Made by a program: the position numbers and the translations under genes
The notes under the pieces: generated by a model
Databases searched by the model: none
The model's input: the letters and a program-made list of their open reading frames with translations, nothing else
Told to the model about the DNA's origin: nothing
NCBI GenBank assembly: GCA_040882285.1
Contig: JBBEBQ010000010.1
Span: 408,829-453,075 of the forward strand
Direction of reading: 5' to 3'
Source of the DNA: Gemmatimonadaceae bacterium
Lineage (GTDB): Bacteria; Gemmatimonadota; Gemmatimonadetes; Gemmatimonadales; Gemmatimonadaceae
Length of the DNA stretch: 44,247 nucleotides
Shown here: piece after piece, positions 13,881 through 21,910 of the stretch
How positions within the stretch are numbered: the first letter of the stretch is position 1
How the letters are laid out: each line of letters opens with the position of its first letter

Positions 13881-16559
13881 ATGCTTCCCCCCCAAACAAC
13901 CCTGAATCGGCTCGCGTCCGCCCTCGAGGGCCGCTACTCGATCGTCCGCGAGATCGGCACCGGCGGGATGGCGACGGTCTACCTCGCCGAGGACGTCCGG
14001 CACAGGCGCAAAGTCGCCATCAAGGTGCTGCACCCCGAGCTGACCGCGGTGCTCGGTCCCGAGCGGTTTCTCAACGAGATCGAGCTCACGGCGAACCTGC
14101 AGCACCCGCACATTTTGCCGCTGTTCGATTCGGGCGCCGCGGACAACCTGTTGTTCTACGTCATGCCCTTCGTGGAAGGCGAGACGCTGCGGCAGAAGCT
14201 CATGCGCGAGCAGCAGCTCCCGATCGCGGAGGCGGTCAGGATCGCGAGCGACATCGCCGACGCGCTGGAGTACGCGCACAAGCACGGCGTAGTGCATCGC
14301 GACATCAAGCCGGAGAACGTGCTGCTGCACGAGGGACGGCCGCTCGTGGCCGACTTCGGGATCGCCCTCGCCGTGCAGCACGCGGGCGGCGAGCGGATGA
14401 CGCAGACCGGGATGTCGCTGGGAACGCCGCAGTACATGGCGCCGGAGCAGGCGATGGGCGACAAGGCGGTCGATCATCGCGCCGACATCTACGCGCTCGG
14501 CGCGGTGACATACGAGATGCTCACCGGCGAGCCGCCGTTCACCGGGCCGAACGCGCAGGCTGTCGTCGCGAAGATCCTCACCACGGATCCGTCGCCGCTC
14601 GTAGCCAAGCGCCGCTCGGTGCCGCCGCAGGTGAACGCCGCGGTGCTCACGGCGCTGGAGAAGATGCCGGCCGACAGATTCGCGAGCGCGGCGGAATTCT
14701 CCGAGGCGATCGCGGGCCGCGGGCCGACGCTCGCGCACACCAGCGCGACTGTCGCGACGGTCACTTCCGCCGCCGCGCCGCGCTGGCGAGTGGCTGCGCT
14801 GGCGGCGTCGGGAATTGCGGTAGCGGCGCTCGCGCTGGCCGCGTGGATGGCGACGAGTGGCCCGGGCGCCGGCGCGGAAACGCCCAACTGGCAGTACGTC
14901 GAGATGGGCGACACCGCCGGCGTCAGCATCGCGAACGCCGGCCTGGCGCTCTCTCCCGACGGAGCGACCCTCGTTTTCCGTGACGCCATCGCGGGCGGCC
15001 GTCTCTGGATCAAGCATCGCTCGGAGCTCGACGCGCGCGCGATCCCCGGCACCGAGCGCGCGTCGAATCCGACTTTCTCCCCCGACGGCGAGTGGGTCGC
15101 CTTCATAGCCGACGGGAGGCTGAAGAAGATCCGCGTTCGGGGAGGCGCGGCGATCACGATCGCCGATTCCGTCGCCGGCCCATACGGCGGAGCGGCCTGG
15201 CTCGAGGACGGGTCGCTGGTCTATGTGGCGCCATCTCTCATCGAGCTCCGCCGAATCGGCGAGGCCGGCGGATCGTACTCGGTGGTGCTGCACGACACGC
15301 TGACGGGCGGGCGGGGGATGGGCTATCCCACTCCGCTCCCACGCGGACGTGGCGTGCTGGTGCAGATGTGCAGCTCCGGCTGCGTCTCAGTCGGAGTGCA
15401 CGCGGTGGATTTCAGAGCGGGGACACGGAAGGCGATCATCGAGGATGCAATCCAGGCCTGGTATCTGCCTTCCGGCCACCTGCTGTACGTGCGCGCCGAC
15501 GGAGCGGCGCTTGTCGCGCCCTTCGATCTTGAAAAGCTCGAGATCACCGGAGGAGCCGTGCCCGCGCTCGAGAGCGTGTTTCGGGGAGGAGGCTTTGCGC
15601 AGCTCGCCTGGTCGCGCTCCGGCAGCCTGGTCTACTTGTCGGGAGCGGTCGACTTCCGCGACGCGATCATCGTCCGCGTCAGCGCGGAAGGAAGCGTCAG
15701 CCAGGTAGATACGTCCTGGTCGGGCCAGTTCAATTCGCTTGCGATTTCGCCCGACGGCCGACGCCTCGCTGTCGGCGTCGGCGTGGGAAGCAGCGCATTG
15801 AATATCTGGGTCAAGCAGCTGGACCGCGGGCCGCTCACGCGCCTGACTTTCGGGGGTCGGGACCGGCGCCCAGCCTGGTCACCGGACGGTCGGCTCGTGG
15901 CATTCATCCGCGACACGCTCACGACCGGCATGGTTGTCACCCGGCCCGCGGACGGAAGCGGCTCGGATCGTCTCCTGCTCCGCCTGCCGCAGCAGCTCCA
16001 GGAAGTGACGTGGACGCGCGACGGTCAGTGGCTGGTGGTCCGGACCGACAACGCCGGCCAAGGTGCCGGCGACCTGATTGGAGTTCGCACCAGCGGTGAT
16101 ACCACGCCGGTGCTGCTCGCGGGTAGCGGGTTCACCGAGCTGCATCCCGAAGTCTCGCCCGACGGCAAATGGCTAGCGTACACATCCATCGAATCGGGAC
16201 GGGATGAAGTGTACGTGCGGCCGTTCCCGGTCACCGGCGGCGGCTTGTGGCAGGTGTCCGTCGGCGGCGGGAGCCAGCCGCGCTGGTCCAGGGATGCGAA
16301 GCGGATCTTTTACCTCGACGCGGGCAACCGCCTCACAGCCGCGGACGTGCGCGCCGCTCCCGCCTTCGAGGTTGTCGGACGGCGCGCTCTATTCGCTGCG
16401 AACGATTTCATTTTCGACGCGTTTCACCAGTCTTACGACGTCGGCCCCGACGGAAGCTTCTTCTTCGTTACCATCCGCCAGCGGACCGGCGCGCGGCGGC
16501 AACAACTGGTGCGGGTGGACAACTGGTTCCAGGACCTCCAGGCGCGGCTGAAGCAGTGA
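13881..16559 (+). CDS. Transmembrane Ser/Thr protein kinase 1 (PknB-type, TolB/WD40-like sensor)
   Basis: The product is 892 aa. Residues ~19-280 are a complete eukaryotic-like kinase: Gly loop IGTGGMATV, Lys48 (VAIK), catalytic Asp141 (HRDIKPEN), Asp158 (ADFG) and activation segment TGMSLGTPQYMAPEQ. A single TM helix is at about 303-324. The remaining ~565 residues carry repeated SPDG-type blades of a TolB/WD40-like beta-propeller, probably outside the membrane. Cys497 and Cys501 (CSSGC) could form a disulfide. The last 4 bp overlap the next kinase (GTGA). The sensor half most resembles kinase 5. The ligand is unknown. Confidence 0.95.
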   Translation: MLPPQTTLNRLASALEGRYSIVREIGTGGMATVYLAEDVRHRRKVAIKVLHPELTAVLGPERFLNEIELTANLQHPHILPLFDSGAADNLLFYVMPFVEGETLRQKLMREQQLPIAEAVRIASDIADALEYAHKHGVVHRDIKPENVLLHEGRPLVADFGIALAVQHAGGERMTQTGMSLGTPQYMAPEQAMGDKAVDHRADIYALGAVTYEMLTGEPPFTGPNAQAVVAKILTTDPSPLVAKRRSVPPQVNAAVLTALEKMPADRFASAAEFSEAIAGRGPTLAHTSATVATVTSAAAPRWRVAALAASGIAVAALALAAWMATSGPGAGAETPNWQYVEMGDTAGVSIANAGLALSPDGATLVFRDAIAGGRLWIKHRSELDARAIPGTERASNPTFSPDGEWVAFIADGRLKKIRVRGGAAITIADSVAGPYGGAAWLEDGSLVYVAPSLIELRRIGEAGGSYSVVLHDTLTGGRGMGYPTPLPRGRGVLVQMCSSGCVSVGVHAVDFRAGTRKAIIEDAIQAWYLPSGHLLYVRADGAALVAPFDLEKLEITGGAVPALESVFRGGGFAQLAWSRSGSLVYLSGAVDFRDAIIVRVSAEGSVSQVDTSWSGQFNSLAISPDGRRLAVGVGVGSSALNIWVKQLDRGPLTRLTFGGRDRRPAWSPDGRLVAFIRDTLTTGMVVTRPADGSGSDRLLLRLPQQLQEVTWTRDGQWLVVRTDNAGQGAGDLIGVRTSGDTTPVLLAGSGFTELHPEVSPDGKWLAYTSIESGRDEVYVRPFPVTGGGLWQVSVGGGSQPRWSRDAKRIFYLDAGNRLTAADVRAAPAFEVVGRRALFAANDFIFDAFHQSYDVGPDGSFFFVTIRQRTGARRQQLVRVDNWFQDLQARLKQ

Positions 16560-19234
16560 GCAATCCTGTGGAGCGCCTGACGACCGCGCTCGCCGGTCGA
16601 TACGAGATCGAGCGCGAGGTCGGCCAAGGCGGAATGGCGACGGTGTATCTCGCGCAGGACGTGCGGCACCACCGCAAGGTGGCGCTCAAGGTGCTGCGCC
16701 CCGAGCTGTCGGCGATACTCGGCGGCGAGCGCTTCCTGCACGAAATCCGCACGACCGCAAATCTGCAACATCCGCACATCCTGCCGCTGCATGACTCCGG
16801 GGAAGCCGACGGCTTCGTCTTCTATGTAATGCCGTTCGTTTCCGGCGAGTCGCTCCGGGATCGGCTCTCGCGCGAGACGCAGTTGCCGGTGGATGACGCC
16901 GTGTGCATCGCGCGTGAAGTAGCCGACGCGCTCGACTACGCCCACCGCCACGGCGTGATCCACCGCGACATCAAGCCCGAGAACATTTTGCTGCACGACG
17001 GCCGCGCGCAGGTCGCGGACTTCGGAATCGCGCTCGCGGTGAGTTCGGCAGGCGGCGGCACGCGCATGACCGAAACAGGCATGTCGCTCGGCACTCCGCA
17101 CTACATGAGCCCCGAGCAGGCGATGGGCGAGCGGGAGATCTCGGCCAAGAGCGACATCTACGCGCTCGGCTGCGTGCTGTACGAGATGCTCGTCGGCGAG
17201 CCGCCGTTCACCGGGCCGAGCGCGCAGGCGATCATCGCGCGCGTGGTAACTGAGGAGCCGCGCTCGCTGACGTTGCAGCGCAGATCCATCCCGCCGCATC
17301 TTGAGGCCGTTGTCCGCCGCGCGTTGGAGAAACTTCCCGCTGATCGTTTCCAGAGCGCAGCGCAGTTCGGGGCGGCGCTCGCGAACCCCGAGCTCGTCCC
17401 GGTGCCCCCGCGGCGCGAGAGCGCTCTCACGGGCCACGCTCGACTGCCGGCCGGTGGGTGGCGCTCGCACCGCTTCGCCGTTCCCGCATTAGCCGCGCTG
17501 CTCGCTCTCGCAATCGCGGGAGGCGCGTGGGGATGGATGCGGCCAATGCCGGTGCCGGTCAATCCGGTGGCCACGTTTGCGCTGCCGCTTCCGGATGACG
17601 CTCCGTTCGTCGAGACGGGTGGACGCGCGATAGCGTTTTCGCCCGACGGCGACCGGATCGTGTACACCGGCAGAACGAAGCAGGGGGAGCAACACCTTTT
17701 CCTGCGGAGCCTCCGGCAACTTCAGCCTGCTGCAATTCCTGGAACCCGGGACGCGAGGGACCCGTTCTTCTCTCCGGATGGAGCGTGGATCGGCTTCGTT
17801 ACCGCGGACGACAAGATCCAGAAGGTCGCGCTCGCAGGCGGGCCGCCGCTGACGATCGCAAGCGCGGACAGCGGGTATCTCGGAGCAAGCTGGGGCGCGG
17901 GCGATATCGTGGTCGTGGCTACCCTATTCGGACTGCGACAGGTGCCGGCGGCCGGCGGGCGATTGACGTTGCTGACCAGGACCGATTCGCTGCAGCTTGC
18001 GGCGCATCGGTTTCCTGAATTTCTCCCGGATGGAAAAACCGTCCTCTTCCAGCTTCGGGACTCCGCCGGCATAGATCGACTCGCTGCGGCAAGTTTGGGG
18101 GATGGGACCGTAAAGCAGCTCAATGAAGTCGGCTCCGATCCTCGTTACGTGAACTCGGGGCACGTCCTGCTCAGCAGCCTCATGGGAACTGTTGTAGCCG
18201 TCCCGTTCGATGCATCCCGCGTAGAGGTCACGGGCGCCGCTATCCCGGTCGCGGAGGGTGTCGTTGTCGGCTCCGGAGGTGCCGCGAAAATGGGCGTTTC
18301 GCGACGGGGATCGATTGCATATAGCCCGGGTGCTTCCGGCGCCCGCTCGCTGGTGCTGGTAGACCGAAGTGGGGCCGTGCAGCAGATATCAACTGAAAAT
18401 CGGAGTTACGAGTCTCCCCGTTTTTCACCGGATGGGAAGAGCGTTGCGGTTGCCGTAGACGAAGGTTCGAGCTCGAGCATCTGGGTGTTCGAGCTCGCGC
18501 AAAAGACACTCACCCGGCTCACCTTCTCCGGGAATTCCAGCCGGGCCTTCTGGACGCCGGACGGCGCCCGGGTTACGTACACGGCATTCGACGGACCCCC
18601 GGCCATCTGGTCGGTTCGCGCGGATGGGAGCGCTCAGCCGGAGCGGGTGATCGCCAGCGGAAGTGGCAGGATCGGCGATGATTGGAGCCGCGATGGTCGA
18701 ACTCTCGTGTTCCATCAGGGCGGAGCCGCCCGAAACGACATTATGCTGTTGTCCACGGACAGCGGCGCTGCGCCGCGACCATATCTCGACAGCGCGGCGG
18801 ACGAGTTCGCACCGGCCGTGTCTCCCGATGGTGCGTGGGTGGCTTATACGTCCAGCGAATCGGGTCGAACCGAGATTTACGTGCGCTCGTTTCCTGTTCC
18901 GGGTGGCAAGGTGCAAGTCTCGCTCGCTGGTGGATCCCAGCCCCGATGGTCGCGCGACGGGCGCGAGCTTTTCTTCCTGAACGGCGAGCAAATGATGGCG
19001 GCCACAGTGCAGCTTCGGCCGACGTTCACCGTGACGGGGCGAACGGAGCTGTTTCGCGGGGCGTTTCGGAGCAACCTGTACTTTGCCCAGTACGATGTCT
19101 CACCCGATGGCCGGCATTTTCTGACAATGAAGAGCGAGCAGGAATCGCAGGGGTTGATCGTCATGCTGAACTGGTTCGACCAGCTCCGCGGCAACCGTGC
19201 CGACGCGCGAACGCAAGCGGCGGCGGGTCAATAG
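16556..19234 (+). CDS. Transmembrane Ser/Thr protein kinase 2 (PknB-type, TolB/WD40-like sensor)
   Basis: The product is 892 aa from a GTG at 16556, overlapping the previous stop by 4 bp, so translational coupling is likely. The kinase is intact: IGQ-like loop VGQGGMATV, Lys45 (VALK), Asp138 (HRDIKPEN), Asp155 (ADFG) and TGMSLGTPHYMSPEQ. The activation-loop region (MTETGMSLGTPHYMSPEQ, GEREISAKSDIYALG) groups it with kinase 6. The TM helix is at about 307-326 and a propeller follows. The sensor half resembles kinase 3 (DIMLLSTDSG, DEFAPAVSPDGAWVAYTSSE). It ends 1 bp before the start of kinase 3. Confidence 0.94.
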   Translation: MSNPVERLTTALAGRYEIEREVGQGGMATVYLAQDVRHHRKVALKVLRPELSAILGGERFLHEIRTTANLQHPHILPLHDSGEADGFVFYVMPFVSGESLRDRLSRETQLPVDDAVCIAREVADALDYAHRHGVIHRDIKPENILLHDGRAQVADFGIALAVSSAGGGTRMTETGMSLGTPHYMSPEQAMGEREISAKSDIYALGCVLYEMLVGEPPFTGPSAQAIIARVVTEEPRSLTLQRRSIPPHLEAVVRRALEKLPADRFQSAAQFGAALANPELVPVPPRRESALTGHARLPAGGWRSHRFAVPALAALLALAIAGGAWGWMRPMPVPVNPVATFALPLPDDAPFVETGGRAIAFSPDGDRIVYTGRTKQGEQHLFLRSLRQLQPAAIPGTRDARDPFFSPDGAWIGFVTADDKIQKVALAGGPPLTIASADSGYLGASWGAGDIVVVATLFGLRQVPAAGGRLTLLTRTDSLQLAAHRFPEFLPDGKTVLFQLRDSAGIDRLAAASLGDGTVKQLNEVGSDPRYVNSGHVLLSSLMGTVVAVPFDASRVEVTGAAIPVAEGVVVGSGGAAKMGVSRRGSIAYSPGASGARSLVLVDRSGAVQQISTENRSYESPRFSPDGKSVAVAVDEGSSSSIWVFELAQKTLTRLTFSGNSSRAFWTPDGARVTYTAFDGPPAIWSVRADGSAQPERVIASGSGRIGDDWSRDGRTLVFHQGGAARNDIMLLSTDSGAAPRPYLDSAADEFAPAVSPDGAWVAYTSSESGRTEIYVRSFPVPGGKVQVSLAGGSQPRWSRDGRELFFLNGEQMMAATVQLRPTFTVTGRTELFRGAFRSNLYFAQYDVSPDGRHFLTMKSEQESQGLIVMLNWFDQLRGNRADARTQAAAGQ

Positions 19235-19235
19235 C

Positions 19236-21908
19236 ATGACTGGTTCCAGCAACGTTCTAGACAAGCTCTCCACCGCGCTCGCGGATCGGTACGAGATCGA
19301 GCGCGAGATCGGACAGGGCGGAATGGCCACCGTGTATCTCGCGCAGGACATTCGCCACCGCCGCAAGGTCGCGATCAAGGTGCTGCACCCCGAGCTCACC
19401 GCCGTGCTCGGCCCCGAGAGATTTCTCAACGAGATCGAGCTCACCGCGAACCTGCAGCATCCGCATATCCTGCCGCTGTTCGATTCGGGTGCGGCCGACA
19501 CGCTGCTGTTCTATGTGATGCCGTACGTGCAGGGCGAGACGCTCCGCACGCGTCTTGCGCGCGAGCAACAGCTCCCGATCGCCGAGGCGGTGCGCATCGC
19601 CAGCGACGTGGCCGACGCGCTCGAGTACGCGCACAAGCACGGCGTAGTCCACCGCGACGTCAAGCCCGAGAACATCCTCCTGCACGACGGACGTCCGCTC
19701 GTGGCGGACTTCGGCATCGCGCTCGCCGTGCAGCAGGCAGGCGGGTCGCGCATGACGCAGACCGGAATGTCGCTCGGTACCCCGCAGTACATGGCCCCCG
19801 AGCAGGCGATGGGCGACAAGTCGGTAGATCACCGCGCGGACATCTACGCGCTGGGCGCGGTGACATACGAGATGCTCACCGGCGAGCCGCCATTCACCGG
19901 TCCGAACTCGCAGGCGGTCGTCGCGAAGATCCTCACCACGGATCCTTCGTCACTCGTTTCGAAGCGACGCTCCGTGCCGCCGCATGTCGAATCGGCGGTA
20001 CTCACGGCACTGGAGAAGATGCCCGCGGACAGATTCGCGAGCGCGGCGGAGTTCGCCGACGCGATTGCCGGACGCGGTCCGGTCCTGGAGACGCGCGCCA
20101 CGGCGAGCGCGCGCGCAGTGGCGGCGAGGCCGGGCGCCCGTCAGCGCGCCCTGCACGCGCTGCCGTGGGCGGTCGCTGCCATGGCGATTGCGGTCGGTGC
20201 GTGGGGTTGGTTGCGGGATGAGCCCTCGGTCCAGGCGCCGGTTGCGCGCTTTTCCATAACCTTTGCCGAAACCGCGCGCTTCACCGACCTCCCGGGCAGC
20301 GGTATCGCGGTATCGCCGGACGGTGCTCGCTTCGTCTATACGGGTGTGAATGCCGCGGGTGTGGGCCAGCTGTTCATGCGTGCGCTCGGGCAGCTCGAGC
20401 CGGTGCCGATCGAGGGGACTCGTGGAGCCACAGCGCCCTTCTTCTCGCCGGACGGAGCGTGGATCGGATTCGTAGCCACGGGGCGGCTACAGAAAATAGC
20501 TCTCTCGGGCGGCCCGCCGCTCACCATCTCCGCCCTGGACAGCGGCTTTTTCGGTGCCACCTGGGGCGACAACGACGTCGTGGTTTTCGCCATGGAGGAC
20601 GGGTTGCGACAGGTGCCTGCGGCCGGCGGCAAGCCGGCGCTGCTGCTGCAGCTGGACACGACCGATGGTGTGACGGGTTACCGTTTTCCTCATTTCATGC
20701 CGGGCGGAGATGCCGTGCTGTTCCAGCTGTCGGCGGGGCTTAATACTTTCTCGCCCGCTGCAGTGACGCTGGGCGACCGTCGCGTGAAAAAATTTCAGGT
20801 CGCGGGGGGCAACCCCAGCTACGTCTCGACCGGACACATCGTACTCTCCAACTCCGACGGCACGATAACCGCCGCGCCGTTCGATCCGCGATCACTGGAG
20901 TTCCGGGGGAACGCCGTACCGATAGCGGAGCAAGTCGCCGTCGGCCTCGGAGGCCCCGCCGAGTTCGGCATTTCCCTGCGGGGGACTTTCGTGTACGCGA
21001 GCGGGACCGCCACCGCGAGGTCCGTGGTGGCGGTGGAGCGCGGCGGCAGCGTGAGTGAGCTCACGACGGAGATGCGGACATACAGCGCGCCACGGCTATC
21101 GCCGGACGGGACGCGGATCGCCGTGGAGATCGCCGAGAGCGGGGCGAGTTCCATCTGGGTCTACGAAGTCGCGCAGAAGACGCTGACGAAGCTGACGGTC
21201 ACAGGCACGGCGTCGCGCCCCGTGTGGACGCCCGATGGATCGCGACTTACCTATACGATGGACGTCAACGGAACGCCGGATATCGGCTGGATCAGGGCCG
21301 ACGGCAGCGCGCTGGCGGAGCCACTGCTCGCGATGCCGGGTCGCCAGTTGGCGGACGAGTGGTCCCCCGACGGCAGGTGGCTCGTGTACCACCAGAACAA
21401 CGCCTCGGTGAGCCGCAACGACATCATCCTGATGTCGGCAGACAGTGGTCGCGCGGTGCGGACTTACCTGCAGACTCCGAACGACGAGTTCGCGCCGGCC
21501 GTTTCACCCGACGGGCGCTGGCTGGCGTACACATCGGATGAGTCCGGCCGCTATGAGATTTACGTACGATCCTTTCCCGAGCCGGGCGGGAAAGTGCAGA
21601 TCTCACTCGACGGCGGGGGAGAGGCCCGTTGGTCCCGCAACGGTAGTGAGCTTTTTTATCGGAACGGCGAAAGGATGATGGCCGCCCGCGTCGTCACCGC
21701 GCCCGGGTTCTCGGTTCAGAGTCGCACCGAGCTGTTTCGCGGGATCTTCACAAGTTATCCCTTCCACGCGCAGTACGACGTGACGAGGGACGGCCGCTTC
21801 ATCACGACGCAAGGTCCGGCGTCGTCGGGCGCGGTAGTGGTGGTCCTCAACTGGTTCGACCAGCTGCGCGGCGAGGGCCGCGCGCGGCAGCAGAGCGGCG
21901 GGCAGTAA
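19236..21908 (+). CDS. Transmembrane Ser/Thr protein kinase 3 (PknB-type, mosaic)
   Basis: The product is 890 aa from the ATG at 19236, one base after the previous stop; an upstream in-frame start at 19197 lies inside kinase 2. Lys48 (VAIK), Asp141 (HRDVKPEN, with Val where the others have Ile) and Asp158 (ADFG) are present. The kinase half groups with kinases 1 and 5 (TQTGMSLGTPQYMAPEQ, GDKSVDHRADIYALG). The juxtamembrane/TM tract (nt 20058-20210, TM about 308-327) is 98% identical to that of kinase 5. The propeller half instead resembles kinase 2. This looks like a recombinant gene. Confidence 0.94.
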   Translation: MTGSSNVLDKLSTALADRYEIEREIGQGGMATVYLAQDIRHRRKVAIKVLHPELTAVLGPERFLNEIELTANLQHPHILPLFDSGAADTLLFYVMPYVQGETLRTRLAREQQLPIAEAVRIASDVADALEYAHKHGVVHRDVKPENILLHDGRPLVADFGIALAVQQAGGSRMTQTGMSLGTPQYMAPEQAMGDKSVDHRADIYALGAVTYEMLTGEPPFTGPNSQAVVAKILTTDPSSLVSKRRSVPPHVESAVLTALEKMPADRFASAAEFADAIAGRGPVLETRATASARAVAARPGARQRALHALPWAVAAMAIAVGAWGWLRDEPSVQAPVARFSITFAETARFTDLPGSGIAVSPDGARFVYTGVNAAGVGQLFMRALGQLEPVPIEGTRGATAPFFSPDGAWIGFVATGRLQKIALSGGPPLTISALDSGFFGATWGDNDVVVFAMEDGLRQVPAAGGKPALLLQLDTTDGVTGYRFPHFMPGGDAVLFQLSAGLNTFSPAAVTLGDRRVKKFQVAGGNPSYVSTGHIVLSNSDGTITAAPFDPRSLEFRGNAVPIAEQVAVGLGGPAEFGISLRGTFVYASGTATARSVVAVERGGSVSELTTEMRTYSAPRLSPDGTRIAVEIAESGASSIWVYEVAQKTLTKLTVTGTASRPVWTPDGSRLTYTMDVNGTPDIGWIRADGSALAEPLLAMPGRQLADEWSPDGRWLVYHQNNASVSRNDIILMSADSGRAVRTYLQTPNDEFAPAVSPDGRWLAYTSDESGRYEIYVRSFPEPGGKVQISLDGGGEARWSRNGSELFYRNGERMMAARVVTAPGFSVQSRTELFRGIFTSYPFHAQYDVTRDGRFITTQGPASSGAVVVVLNWFDQLRGEGRARQQSGGQ
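20058..20210. repeat. Recombined juxtamembrane/TM tract, copy in kinase 3
   Basis: This 153-bp segment aligns without gaps to 25360-25512 with only 3 mismatches. Flanking parts of the two genes differ much more, including at synonymous sites. It encodes the end of the kinase domain, an Arg/Ala linker and the TM helix. Confidence 0.9.
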
Positions 21909-21910
21909 AT

